Source of the DNA: Nitrospira sp.
Lineage (GTDB): Bacteria > Nitrospirota > Nitrospiria > Nitrospirales > UBA8639
Assembly: GCA_028819435.1 (NCBI GenBank)
Contig: JAPPLK010000003.1
Coordinates: 21,110-85,109 of the forward strand
Direction: 5' to 3'
DNA length: 64,000 nt
Below, one piece after another: positions 16,659-25,098 of this stretch. The first letter of the stretch is position 1, and each line of letters begins with the position of its first letter. The position numbers and the translations under genes were made by a program. The notes below the pieces were generated by a model. That model worked only from the letters and a program-made list of their open reading frames with translations. It ran no database searches and was not told where the DNA came from.

Positions 16659-17852
16659 CTAAGTGGTGCGTTTGTCGTCAATTTCACCGGCCAAGGCATT
16701 CAGAACGCCGAGTGCCTGCTCACTGAGTTCCGCCGGCTGCTCATCGGCCTGTTGGGCGGGGAGGGCGTCGTCTTTGGATTTTGGTCTCGTGGCTTTGAGG
16801 AGATCTTCCTCGAGTTCGTCCAGCGTGGGTTCGGAATCAGCTTGAATGGCGAACAACCGTTGCAGGGCGAAGATGGCCCGGGCGTGGCTGTGCCAGGGTC
16901 CGCTGTGTTCACTGTCATGGACTCGCGTGATCAATTGCCAAAAGCCTGATTCGGCGGCTTCCGGCATAGTGCCGTCCGCAAAGGTCTTGAGTTTTTCAAT
17001 CAACGCCTCTTCCGTTCGCTCAATGCCCGGGATGAAGGTGACAATCGACCGTTGGGAGGGTTTTCTGGACAGGACGCGGAACGTTTCTCTCCAGAGATCC
17101 GATTGCGCCTGCTCGGTCCCGGACGTTTCTGCCTCTTGTTCAAGTCTGGCCTGGAGAGCGGACAAGTAGTGGGTCAAGGCCTTGACCTTTCTTGCGGAGA
17201 GGCTGCCCAGCGGGATGCCCCAAATATGCGCGACTTCGTGATCCTGCAGGGGAGCGAGGCCCGAGAGTTCGTACTCCTGCTCCGCGTTTTTTAATCGCCG
17301 CCTTTGTCGTTCCCGTCGCCGGACCAGGGTCTGATATTCAATAAGCATCCGGTCGCGATGATAGTCGTCTTCGGCGATTTCTTCCTGTTCCAATGCGCGT
17401 TCCAACCGGCGGATTTCCGGTCGCGGAAGCGCGGACACGGCAGATTGTTTGCGGTCCTTCAACTCCGCCCGGTCAACGTGAAATTTTGACGTGAGCAATC
17501 CTTCAGCCGCCCGAATGGTCAGATCGGTCAGGGTCATCTGCTTCTTCAGGCATTCGACTTGCAACCAGGGCCGTTCGCGTTTTTGGCGAAGAAATCCGTT
17601 GTATTGGTTGATGCGTTCGGTCACTTCGTGCGTTGCGGCCACAAGCGATTTTTTTTCCTGAGGTTGGTCACCGGCCATGAAACGGGAGTCCGGCTGATCC
17701 TCCACAATGAATTGAACGTCATCTTCAGACGGCTCCAGGTACTGCAGCAGGAGCAGGCGGATCATAATCCGGCTTTGGACGGGCAGGGTCTCGATGACGG
17801 ATTCGATAAGTTCAGACGTGAGCGGTGAATGGGTCAGGGTCGTGGTCGTCAT
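16659..17852 (-). CDS. unknown coiled-coil rich protein
   Basis: A 397-residue soluble protein without a recognisable domain. Residues about 60-190 are rich in Arg, Glu, Gln and Lys with heptad-like spacing (RRLERALEQEEIAEDDYHRDR, RRRERQRRRLKNAEQEYE), suggesting a coiled coil. The C-terminus is acidic and Gln/Ala-rich. There is no signal peptide. It is encoded 5 nt downstream of another unknown gene, so the two form a small operon that runs into the tRNA. Confidence 0.7.
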   Translation of the reverse strand: MTTTTLTHSPLTSELIESVIETLPVQSRIMIRLLLLQYLEPSEDDVQFIVEDQPDSRFMAGDQPQEKKSLVAATHEVTERINQYNGFLRQKRERPWLQVECLKKQMTLTDLTIRAAEGLLTSKFHVDRAELKDRKQSAVSALPRPEIRRLERALEQEEIAEDDYHRDRMLIEYQTLVRRRERQRRRLKNAEQEYELSGLAPLQDHEVAHIWGIPLGSLSARKVKALTHYLSALQARLEQEAETSGTEQAQSDLWRETFRVLSRKPSQRSIVTFIPGIERTEEALIEKLKTFADGTMPEAAESGFWQLITRVHDSEHSGPWHSHARAIFALQRLFAIQADSEPTLDELEEDLLKATRPKSKDDALPAQQADEQPAELSEQALGVLNALAGEIDDKRTT

Positions 17853-17857
17853 GGTCT

Positions 17858-18088
17858 TCAGGCTTCGTCTTTCGCTTCCAGGTATTGGGCCACGTATTCA
17901 CGGACGTCTTGAATTGTTCCCTCGGAGTACAATTTCCGCGGAATTTCCACGACGTGGAGGTCTTCCAGTTTCATGCCACGTTCAATCGCCCATTCTTCAT
18001 CCGAATACAAGGTGACGGCGCCATCCGGATGACGGTACACGAAGAGGATATCTTTTTCTTGATCCTGGATCTCTTCCATGAGCCTCAC
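17858..18088 (-). CDS. small unknown protein
   Basis: A 76-residue acidic protein (MRLMEEIQDQEKDILFVYRH...), no signal peptide and no recognised family. It is 5 nt upstream of the coiled-coil gene, which supports its reality. Start alternatives are the first ATG (18088) and the Met at codon 4. Confidence 0.6.
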   Translation of the reverse strand: MRLMEEIQDQEKDILFVYRHPDGAVTLYSDEEWAIERGMKLEDLHVVEIPRKLYSEGTIQDVREYVAQYLEAKDEA

Positions 18089-18204
18089 GAAGTGTGACGC
18101 GTTTCGGATAACACACCGGAATAAAGTCTGTCAAAAGAATCCTTTATGCAGCTTGCCGTCTGCACCCAGGAGATGAAAAGGGGGCGCGTTAGACTCCCGC
18201 CTTT

Positions 18205-18320
18205 TTCCTCCCCTTTGTAAGGGGAGGATAGGTGGGGTAGAGTTGAACGCCCATAGAGTACGGGGGGCATCCTAGCTGCAGGGTCTACCTCCCCTCACCC
18301 CTCCTTACAAAGGAGGGGAA
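18205..18320. repeat. paired palindromic repeat, family B (cctttgtaagg...ccttacaaagg)
   Basis: The left arm is a palindrome around cccctttgtaaggggagg, and the right arm is a second one around ctccttacaaaggagggg, about 70 bp apart. The outer parts also pair with each other (ggtggggtag against ctacctcccc). The same two-arm design recurs at 35597-35690 and 54764-54906, with a single arm at 26224-26261. Confidence 0.75.
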
Positions 18321-18333
18321 CTCAAGGCTCATG

Positions 18334-19008
18334 TCATTTTGCCGTGACGGGTTGAAAACAGGAGCGACGCCAGAAAACATAGACGGTAAACGCTATCAGT
18401 GAAAGAAAAAATACCGTCCGAATGCGCCCGTATCCGAAACAGGCAAAGTTGGCCATGGCGTTGCACAAACCGAACGCGGCATAGGCCATGTACACCAACA
18501 GTGCCCAGGGACGGAGTTTCAGGAACCCATAGCCGATGGCGAGATGCAGGGTGGGGGATTGGGCCTTGGCCAGGAGCCCCGGCAAGCCCTCGGGTTTGGA
18601 ACAGAACAGGGTAAGGCTGTATTCGGGATTCGCCAGAATGATGTAGAGGTCCGTGAACGCGGTAAAGAGAAACAAGCCGCCCAGGTACCGAACGTCGTGG
18701 GCTCGCAGCCAAGCTGTTTTCAGGGCTTCCAGTTGGCCAGGCGGGATGGGGAGGGAGGCTTCATAAGCCTGCAAACACCACCAGGGTACGATGATCATCA
18801 GAGCAAAAAAGAATCCCGCTCCGGTTCCACCGAGATGGCCGAGTCCCCACGTGATGGTGCCCAATAATCCACCCACGGCCAGGACCCGGGCCGCGTGGAG
18901 AGGATAGCCGCGGACCCATTGCCCCAGACCCGGCACCAGGCAAGACAAGGTGGCGCCTTTGATGGAGGATTCGGTAGCGGACGTTGCCGAAGAATCCGAT
19001 GGCTCCAT
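18334..19008 (-). CDS. integral membrane protein of unknown function
   Basis: About 224 residues with six or so hydrophobic segments (for example AARVLAVGGLLGTITWGLGHL, FFFALMIIVPWWCLQAY and VFFLSLIAFTVYVFWRRS), Ser/Thr-rich at the N-terminus. The start is uncertain: ATG 19008 (MEPSDSS) is used, but GTG 19032 lies upstream in frame and neither has a clear ribosome-binding site. I recognise no family. It follows the Cld/HemQ-like gene by about 90 nt on the same strand. Confidence 0.65.
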   Translation of the reverse strand: MEPSDSSATSATESSIKGATLSCLVPGLGQWVRGYPLHAARVLAVGGLLGTITWGLGHLGGTGAGFFFALMIIVPWWCLQAYEASLPIPPGQLEALKTAWLRAHDVRYLGGLFLFTAFTDLYIILANPEYSLTLFCSKPEGLPGLLAKAQSPTLHLAIGYGFLKLRPWALLVYMAYAAFGLCNAMANFACFGYGRIRTVFFLSLIAFTVYVFWRRSCFQPVTAK

Positions 19009-19096
19009 GGTTTTTATCGGGTTCCCGGGCACAAGGTCAGGTTCGGGAGGGCGAGAAGATGAATGGCCGGCTCGCCGCGAAAACCGGGGGGCGGGA

Positions 19097-19804
19097 TCAG
19101 CCGCCGAGAGTATCGAGAGCCTCTTTAAGGCTCTTCATGATACAGGTGAAGATGGGAATGTCTCGCTTCGTGTAGCGACTCCCTTCGGCCTCGCGCAGGT
19201 GCATGACGAGATCGAGAAAGTCTTGCGGTTGGTCCGTTTCAAACGCCACCACGAATTCCTGGTCGTCCAAGCCGAAGGAATAGGTCGTGTTGAGTTTTAC
19301 CGATGGGTATTTGTGGCCGATTTCAATGTGTTCATCCATCATCCCCTGCCGGGCGGCCTTGGTCAGGAGGTACCATTCACGGGTCTTCTCGAAAGGATAG
19401 ATGAAAATGTATTTGCTGCGCCCTGGTGTGATCTTCAGCCGGCGGCTTTCCTGACCCTCATGCACGTGGTTGTCCACGTACACCGAACGTTTCGTCATCG
19501 AGAGGTAGGAATAAGGGATCGTCAGGTACTTGCCGAGCCCGGTGGCCAACGCCTTGGACATTTGCTCCTGAAAGAGCTCGAGATCGTAGGTAATGCGCCA
19601 GAGCAGGAAATCACAATCGCCGCGAATACCGACCGTGGAATAAGGGACGACAATGACCTTGCCGGTGAATTCCTCAATGGCCCGGGTGAATTCTTGCTTC
19701 CCGACCTGTCGCTCGTCATGCGGAAGTCTCCGCCAAGCCGGATCGACTTTGAAAAAGATGAAGTTGACGTATTGCCGTTTGGCTGGTTGTTCTGCGGCAG
19801 CCAT
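19097..19804 (-). CDS. chlorite dismutase / coproheme decarboxylase (HemQ) fold protein
   Basis: A 235-residue heme-fold protein. The proximal heme ligand is His159 in MMDEHIEIGHKYPS, followed by SFGLDDQEFVVAFET, the strongest family signature. Residues Tyr136 and Lys140 in IYPFEKTREWY match the catalytic Tyr and Lys of coproheme decarboxylase ChdC. The distal-side position, an Arg in chlorite dismutases and a Gln in firmicute HemQ, is Leu171 or Asn172 here, so neither standard activity is assured. There is no signal peptide, unlike periplasmic chlorite dismutases. ChdC-type heme synthesis seems likelier than chlorite detoxification, but this is inference. Confidence 0.8.
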   Translation of the reverse strand: MAAAEQPAKRQYVNFIFFKVDPAWRRLPHDERQVGKQEFTRAIEEFTGKVIVVPYSTVGIRGDCDFLLWRITYDLELFQEQMSKALATGLGKYLTIPYSYLSMTKRSVYVDNHVHEGQESRRLKITPGRSKYIFIYPFEKTREWYLLTKAARQGMMDEHIEIGHKYPSVKLNTTYSFGLDDQEFVVAFETDQPQDFLDLVMHLREAEGSRYTKRDIPIFTCIMKSLKEALDTLGG

Positions 19805-20005
19805 ACGAATTCCTCCCCAGACAGGCTGAATATGAAGCGACTGTAGATTGTATAAAGGTAACTATCTATCAATTTTTTGCCGGTATTGTCAACGAAGCGT
19901 GGATGCTGGTCATGGTTCATTCCTGGTAGGGGCAGGCCTGCCCTTCCCGCTTGAATCCACGGCAAAAGCCATATACGGTGTGTGCCGGTGAAAAAGGAGC
20001 TACCA

Positions 20006-20662
20006 TTGACGAAATCCGGGTTTTATGCAGTACGTGTTGCAGGAGCCGTCCCTTGGTGGCGAACCGGGATGCCACTTGTGGGTTTCGGTCTCTTGTGTAT
20101 CGGGGGAGTACTGGGAATTCCGGCGTTGGAAAGCCTGGCGATCGAGGTATCTCCGACGAACGCGCAGGTGGAGCAGGCCGTGGAACACGGGCTCCGGGCG
20201 GCCAAGGACCGCGTGCTGCCGAATCGACTCTATACATGGTTCGGGTCTGACCGGGAATTACATCCCAGGGGGTTCTTGATGACCAAAATGAGCGGCCTGA
20301 CCGTGATGGCGAGCCATTTCGGGCTGCGAGGGGAAACTCCCTCTGAAATGGAAATCCAACGCATTCTTGCCGAGGACACCATGCTCGTGAGCGTAACGAT
20401 CTTTGGCAAAACCCAGACGTTTGCCGACAACAGTTACATTGTGTTGAAACAAGGCGAGAAACTGGTGAAACCTCTCAGGGTGCGATTCGACGGGGTGGCC
20501 CAGCGGACAAAAACGTGGCCTAAGGCTCCCCGCTACCAGGCCAAGGTTATCGGCTCCTTTCGGTATGACGCGTTTGATCCGAAAGCAAAGACCACGATCA
20601 TGGTGTTCCCGAGTCAAGGGGACGAGGTCTCGTTCGACGTGGAGTTTTCAGGCATTCCATAG
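20006..20662 (+). CDS. exported or membrane-anchored protein of unknown function
   Basis: The likely start is TTG 20006, six bases after aaaggag; a GTG at 19982 is in frame but has no such site. The resulting 218-residue protein has an N-terminal hydrophobic stretch (MPLVGFGLLCIGGVLGIPAL) and a mostly beta-rich remainder ending SQGDEVSFDVEFSGIP. No domain is recognised. It has its own promoter region, divergent from the Cld/HemQ-like gene, and precedes the outer-membrane protein locus. Confidence 0.65.
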   Translation: MTKSGFYAVRVAGAVPWWRTGMPLVGFGLLCIGGVLGIPALESLAIEVSPTNAQVEQAVEHGLRAAKDRVLPNRLYTWFGSDRELHPRGFLMTKMSGLTVMASHFGLRGETPSEMEIQRILAEDTMLVSVTIFGKTQTFADNSYIVLKQGEKLVKPLRVRFDGVAQRTKTWPKAPRYQAKVIGSFRYDAFDPKAKTTIMVFPSQGDEVSFDVEFSGIP

Positions 20663-20741
20663 AGGGATGCAGAGTGTTTTCCGGTTACGTGAGATTTTAT
20701 TCTTTCTTTATTAATATTATTTAATAAAATTTATTGCACTA

Positions 20742-20771
20742 TTGACATGCCGCAATGAAAAAGACTATAAA
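20742..20771 (+). promoter_or_regulatory. strong sigma-70 type promoter of the first outer-membrane protein gene
   Basis: A consensus TTGACA (20742-20747) and TATAAA (20766-20771) are separated by 18 bp, in an AT-rich tract (20695-20780) that stands out from the GC-rich surroundings. The start codon is 63 bp downstream, preceded by aaaaggagaaacc. High expression is expected. Confidence 0.75.
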
Positions 20772-20833
20772 TCCTGTAATTCAGTGAGTGCTTTTGTAAA
20801 CTTTATAACCAGTTAAAAAAAAAGGAGAAACCA

Positions 20834-21835
20834 ATGAAAAAAAATATTTCTTCACTATTGATGCTCGTCATTGTCATCTTTGTGATGGCTCCAGGCTGGG
20901 CCAAGGCACACTCGGAGGGGTTTTACATCAGTAGTGACATTGGCCTCAACGTCGCTTCGGGAATTGATACCACCGGACGCAGCAACGATCGCGCTAGCGT
21001 GTGCGATGAGTACATTAATCCAATGTACGATCAGGTCGAAAGGAGTACGGCAAGTGATGCTTCAGGAAATGCGTACAGCGATTATAACTGCACCGGTTCT
21101 AATCGTGGCGCAACGGGCGACTGGAAGAACAGTTTCGACAGTGCGACGGGCATTCTGGCCGGAGCGGCGGTGGGCTACAGCTTTGCAAAGCAAAATCCGA
21201 ACAGCCCATTGGGCGGTCTTCGCGTGGAATTGGAATACTTCTATCGGCAATCGAAATATGATCAGACGTCCGACGTTGGTAGTGCATCAGGTGAGAGCGA
21301 GGACAAACTCGCGCAGGAACTTGTGCAGACGTACGATCGGATAGGCAGCATGGATTCGCACAATATCTTCGCGAACGTGTATTACGACTTCGCCAACACC
21401 AGCAGGTTCACGCCGTATATCGGGATTGGCGGTGGTCTCGGGGTTACCAACATGGAGTATGGAAGCCTCTGGGCGAGGAACAGCCAGGCGAGCAGGATCA
21501 CGACTGGTGCGGGGTTACCCAATGCCAGCCAAATCCAGAATAATCTCGCCAGTACGGCCAGTGTTGAGGACACCATGCTCAGCGACACGCTCTGGGGGTT
21601 CCAGTTCCTGTTCGGGGTGGATTACGCGATGACGGAAAACATGTCGCTGGGACTCAAGGGGCGCTACGTCATGTTTGACTCCTTCGATAGTGGTGACGGG
21701 AGTCTCGTTTGGGATCCGCTACGGGGTCACCGACCGAATCTACGGCTGGACGGAAGCGAACCCGTATCGGGCGCAGTCAGCACCAACAACATCCAATTTT
21801 TCGGCATCAGCCTGAACATGAAGTATCATTTCTAG
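20834..21835 (+). CDS. outer-membrane beta-barrel protein, paralogue 1
   Basis: A 333-residue protein with a clear signal peptide (MKKNISSLLMLVIVIFVMAPGWAKA) and a C-terminal Phe (SLNMKYHF), as in outer-membrane beta-barrels recognised by the BAM complex. Alternating strands such as FYISSDIGLNVASGI, GLRVELEYFYRQSKY, NIFANVYYDFANTSRFTPYIGIGGGLG and NNIQFFGISLNMKYHF are porin/surface-antigen like. It shares these strands with the genes at 23464 and 31710. The loops (CDEYINPMYDQVERSTAS..., LWARNSQASRITTG...) differ most. It follows a strong promoter and ribosome-binding site. Confidence 0.85.
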   Translation: MKKNISSLLMLVIVIFVMAPGWAKAHSEGFYISSDIGLNVASGIDTTGRSNDRASVCDEYINPMYDQVERSTASDASGNAYSDYNCTGSNRGATGDWKNSFDSATGILAGAAVGYSFAKQNPNSPLGGLRVELEYFYRQSKYDQTSDVGSASGESEDKLAQELVQTYDRIGSMDSHNIFANVYYDFANTSRFTPYIGIGGGLGVTNMEYGSLWARNSQASRITTGAGLPNASQIQNNLASTASVEDTMLSDTLWGFQFLFGVDYAMTENMSLGLKGRYVMFDSFDSGDGSLVWDPLRGHRPNLRLDGSEPVSGAVSTNNIQFFGISLNMKYHF

Positions 21836-21852
21836 TGAATCTCTGCTTTTTC

Positions 21853-21884
21853 GCCGGCCCGGATACAACAACGACCGGGCCGGC
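21853..21884. terminator. GC-rich hairpin after outer-membrane protein gene 1
   Basis: A perfect 10-bp stem, gccggcccgg (21853-21862) with ccgggccggc (21875-21884), and a 12-nt loop. There is no T-run after it on the plus strand, so it is at best a weak intrinsic terminator or an mRNA-stabilising 3' hairpin. Confidence 0.45.
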
Positions 21885-21973
21885 TGAGTGCGTTCCCTCC
21901 CACCGTACGCGCCTTCCATTGTTTCTTGTTCTTATTCCCGGTATGACGATAGCCTTCGACGCCCCCAATATGG

Positions 21974-21998
21974 CATTCTCGCGAAAGCGGGAATCCAG
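21974..21998. repeat. extragenic palindromic repeat, family C (attcccg...cgggaat)
   Basis: A single imperfect palindrome (cattctcgcgaaagcgggaa followed by tcc). Other copies are at 31419-31452, 37719-37752, 58388-58414, 58452-58483, 61295-61322 and 61356-61387. Confidence 0.6.
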
Positions 21999-22077
21999 GA
22001 TCGTTGCTTTCGGTGTTTGTAGTCGCGTTATCCCGGCTCGGGAGCAGGGACATGCCTCATGACACGGGTTTTTCTCA

Positions 22078-23397
22078 ATGATCACGGCTGAAATCATTGC
22101 GGTGGGCTCGGAACTGCTGCTTGGCGGGCGGGTCGATACCAATTCGCTTTTTCTCAGCGAGTCGCTGGCGGAGCAGGGGATCGAAGTCCGGTTCAAGTCC
22201 GTGGTCGGGGACGACGTGGAGGATATAGGCGCGGCCGTCACGAATGCGGTCAGGCGGGTGGAGCTTGTGCTGATCACCGGCGGTCTTGGTCCGACCGTGG
22301 ACGACGTCACCCGCGAAGCCGTGGCCCGGGTGACCGGAAAGCCGTTACGCCTTCGTCCCCGGGCACTCGAATCCATAACGGCGCGTTTGCAATCAGCGGG
22401 AAGGCCGGTCAGTGAAAACCAGCGCCGGCAGGCGTTCCTGCCCACCGGCGCAATCTTGCTTCGTAATCCTTCGGGGATCGCGCCCGGCTTTACGGTACAG
22501 TGGAAGCGCCGTCGAATCGTTTGCCTGCCCGGTGTCAGCCACGAAGTCCACAGAATATGGCAGGAATCGCTTCTGCCGGGGCTCCGGCGGGACGGGCTTC
22601 TTTCTTCGGCTATCGAGACCCGGACCATCCATACCTTTGGTCTTCTCGAGAGCGAGATCGATAGCCGGCTGCGAGAGTTCATCCCATCCGCCAGTGCGTT
22701 CCACCTCGGCCTTCTGGCCTCTCCGCTTGGGGTTTCGGTGTCCCTCACGCGATCGGAGACGACTGAAAGAAGGCAAGCGAGAGAGAAAAACTCAAGGCAA
22801 CCTACCATGTCCTTTGATGACTTGATGAACGACGTGATCATCAGGTTGGGGCAAAATGTTTTCTCCAGCGATGGACAGACCATGGAAGAAGTGGTAGGCC
22901 AAAGTCTCCGTGCTCGAAAATTCACCATCGCCCTGGCTGAAAGCTGCACGGGCGGGCTGATTGCGCATCGCCTGACGCAAGTGCCTGGAAGTTCGACATA
23001 CGTGGACCGGACAGTGGTGTGTTACAGCAATCGTGCGAAGATCGAACTGCTCGGGGTGTCCGAATCGTTGCTGAAAAAAAATGGGGCGGTGAGCGCGCAG
23101 GTCGCCAAGGCCATGGCCCAGGGTATTCGAACGAGAAGCAAGGTGGACGTGGGCCTGAGCGTGACGGGCATTGCCGGGCCAGGAGGAGGGACTGCACACA
23201 AGCCTGTCGGCTTGGTCTACGTCGGGCTGGCTACGTCCAAGGAATCTCATACGAAAGCATTCCAGTTCCATGGAGAACGGGAAGCGATCAAACTCCGGGC
23301 ATCCCAGGCAGCGCTTGACGTGTTGCGGCGCTGGTTGCGTCCCCGGTCCCCGAGCGGGTCGGGGATCGGCCCTGATAGCGGACTTAAGTATTTGTAG
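22078..23397 (+). CDS. cinA: CinA family protein (nicotinamide-nucleotide amidase)
   Basis: A 439-residue, two-domain CinA. The N-terminal molybdenum-cofactor-binding-like domain begins MITAEIIAVGSELLLGG and carries TGGLGPTVDDVTREA (pyrophosphatase activity in several homologues). The C-terminal amidase domain starts near residue 280 with ALAESCTGGLIAHRLTQ and includes VTGIAGPGGG. Homologues deamidate NMN in the pyridine nucleotide salvage cycle and are induced during competence in some bacteria. It sits between two outer-membrane protein paralogues, which is not a known functional link. Confidence 0.93.
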   Translation: MITAEIIAVGSELLLGGRVDTNSLFLSESLAEQGIEVRFKSVVGDDVEDIGAAVTNAVRRVELVLITGGLGPTVDDVTREAVARVTGKPLRLRPRALESITARLQSAGRPVSENQRRQAFLPTGAILLRNPSGIAPGFTVQWKRRRIVCLPGVSHEVHRIWQESLLPGLRRDGLLSSAIETRTIHTFGLLESEIDSRLREFIPSASAFHLGLLASPLGVSVSLTRSETTERRQAREKNSRQPTMSFDDLMNDVIIRLGQNVFSSDGQTMEEVVGQSLRARKFTIALAESCTGGLIAHRLTQVPGSSTYVDRTVVCYSNRAKIELLGVSESLLKKNGAVSAQVAKAMAQGIRTRSKVDVGLSVTGIAGPGGGTAHKPVGLVYVGLATSKESHTKAFQFHGEREAIKLRASQAALDVLRRWLRPRSPSGSGIGPDSGLKYL

Positions 23398-23463
23398 GGA
23401 ATTTTGAATCGGGTCGTCGTGAGACATCTCCCTTCAACGGGAGAAGAAGGAAGGGAAAATAAC

Positions 23464-24417
23464 ATGGGGTTTTTACTCTTGATTTTCGTCACGGTCACCT
23501 GTCTTTTTTTGCCAACCCCGGTGCAAGCGGGGTCGGGGTTTTATATCAGTAGCGAGATCGGAACCAATTTTGCTTCCGGAATGAATCACTTCGGACGCGA
23601 CGACGACCGTGCCAGCAAGTGCGACGAGTACATCAACCCGTTTTTTGCGATGGTGCCCGGATGTACTGACCCCGACCGCGGTGGGGACGCCTCGAAGGCT
23701 GTCTATGATAGTGCCAAGGGCGTCCTGGCCGGAGCAGCCGTGGGCTATCGACTGAAAGACGCGTACCCGGGCGGCTTCTGGGGTGGGTTTCGGATTGAGA
23801 TGGAATATTTCTTCCGGGAATCGGAATACGATCAGTCTGCATCGAGTGTCGCGACGCGGGCACAGACTATCGCCAAACACAGGGGAGAAACTGCGCTGTC
23901 GGCGAAACGTGTTGGAAGCATCACTTCCCACAACCTGTTCGCAAACCTGTTTTACGATTTGAGCAACACCAGCCGGTTCACGCCTTACGTCGGGTTCGGT
24001 GTCGGCGTCGGGTTTACGGACATGGACTGGAGCAGCATTAATGCCAGGAATTCCGATTCGACGGCAATCACGTCGATAGGCGATGATCTCTGCGATGGAA
24101 TTCCCGGATGCGACGTAAACGAGATACGCAAGAACCTCGCCGGGATGACTACCAGCGAACAGACCGTGCTCAAAGACGCGCTCTTTGGCTATCAGGTGCT
24201 TTTCGGCCTGGACTATGCACTTACGGAGTCGATGTCTCTGGGCGTGAAGGGACGCTGGGTCAATTTCAATACCTTTCGAGACGGCGGCAGTTGGGATCGG
24301 CTACGGAGTCACGAGTCCAACCTGAGGCTCGACGGAAGTGAGCCGGTGATCTACCGATTGGTCACGGACGACATCGAATTTTTCGGTGTCAGCCTAAACC
24401 TGAAATATCACTTTTAG
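23464..24417 (+). CDS. outer-membrane beta-barrel protein, paralogue 2
   Basis: Starting at ATG 23464 after gaaggaagggaaaataac, 317 residues with signal peptide MGFLLLIFVTVTCLFLPTPVQA and a C-terminal Phe (SLNLKYHF). It matches paralogue 1 in FYISSEIGTNFASGMN, DRASKCDEYINP, GVLAGAAVGYR, NTSRFTPYVGFGVGVGF and NLRLDGSEPV, while the loops diverge. A frame extension upstream to a TTG at 23404 lacks signal-peptide character. Its stop overlaps a potential GTG of the next frame, so thpR may be co-transcribed. Confidence 0.85.
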   Translation: MGFLLLIFVTVTCLFLPTPVQAGSGFYISSEIGTNFASGMNHFGRDDDRASKCDEYINPFFAMVPGCTDPDRGGDASKAVYDSAKGVLAGAAVGYRLKDAYPGGFWGGFRIEMEYFFRESEYDQSASSVATRAQTIAKHRGETALSAKRVGSITSHNLFANLFYDLSNTSRFTPYVGFGVGVGFTDMDWSSINARNSDSTAITSIGDDLCDGIPGCDVNEIRKNLAGMTTSEQTVLKDALFGYQVLFGLDYALTESMSLGVKGRWVNFNTFRDGGSWDRLRSHESNLRLDGSEPVIYRLVTDDIEFFGVSLNLKYHF

Positions 24418-24428
24418 TGTTCTGCTGT

Positions 24429-25007
24429 ATGACAATGGGACTACGGACGTTTTTGGCGATTGATCTGCCTTCTTCTCTGCAATCGGCCATAGGGCAGCAC
24501 ATCCGAACGGTCGAACGGGAATTGCCGGGCCTCTCATGGAGTAAAAATGAAAATCTCCACGTAAATTTGAAATTTTTTGGTGACACGACAGAGAGACAGG
24601 TTGATCAAATTCGCCAAGCGGTGGAACCGGCGATTTCCCACGTTTCTCCCTTTGTTGTTGAACTCAAAGGGTTCGGGGTGTTTCCTGGTAGACAGTCGCC
24701 CCGCGTGCTGTGGATCGGTCTTGATGGAGCCCTGGATCGTCTGATCGCGTTGGCCGGGTGCGTGGGGCAGGCCGTCGTCCCGTTGGGATTTCTGGAAGAG
24801 AACAGGCCATTTCGACCTCATCTGACCGTGGCTCGCGTGAAAAAGGACCATCGCGCAGTCAGCCGGGCATTGCACGACTTGGGCGTATTCACGGATCCTT
24901 TTCTCTGCGGGCCGTTATCCGTTGAACGGGTCACCCTGTTCAAAAGCGAACTTCGACCGAGTGGGGCTGTCTATACCAAATTATGGGACGTCCCCTTGAA
25001 TGCGTGA
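24429..25007 (+). CDS. thpR: RNA 2',3'-cyclic phosphodiesterase ThpR (LigT-like, 2H family)
   Basis: A two-histidine phosphoesterase of about 192 residues that opens 2',3'-cyclic phosphate ends of RNA. The second catalytic tetrapeptide is canonical (HLTV in RPHLTVARVKK). The first reads HVNL in NLHVNLKFFGD instead of the usual HxTL, so Asn replaces the Thr that assists the His. The start is ATG 24429 (MTMGLRTFLAID) or ATG 24435. The family start FLAIDLP is clear. It precedes recA, which has its own promoter. Confidence 0.88.
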   Translation: MTMGLRTFLAIDLPSSLQSAIGQHIRTVERELPGLSWSKNENLHVNLKFFGDTTERQVDQIRQAVEPAISHVSPFVVELKGFGVFPGRQSPRVLWIGLDGALDRLIALAGCVGQAVVPLGFLEENRPFRPHLTVARVKKDHRAVSRALHDLGVFTDPFLCGPLSVERVTLFKSELRPSGAVYTKLWDVPLNA

Positions 25008-25037
25008 GGAGTTGTGATTTTACTTTGCGAACGGTGG

Positions 25038-25066
25038 TTGGCCTCCTTACGGGTTTTCAGTATGAT
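25038..25066 (+). promoter_or_regulatory. candidate recA promoter
   Basis: A weak -35 (TTGGCC, 25038-25043) and a good -10 (TATGAT, 25061-25066) separated by 17 bp. The ATG of recA is 32 bp further on. I looked for an SOS-type operator around it and saw no convincing palindrome. Confidence 0.5.
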
Positions 25067-25098
25067 AGAGACGTAATGACTTGAATCGAGGAGGCGCT

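Noticed and set aside
18205-18320. Spaced repeats considered as a CRISPR array.
   Set aside because: There are only two arms per locus, in inverted rather than direct orientation, with no regular spacers and no cas genes.
25000-25098. LexA/SOS box before recA.
   Set aside because: No convincing palindrome found around the candidate promoter; lineage-specific boxes might still exist.
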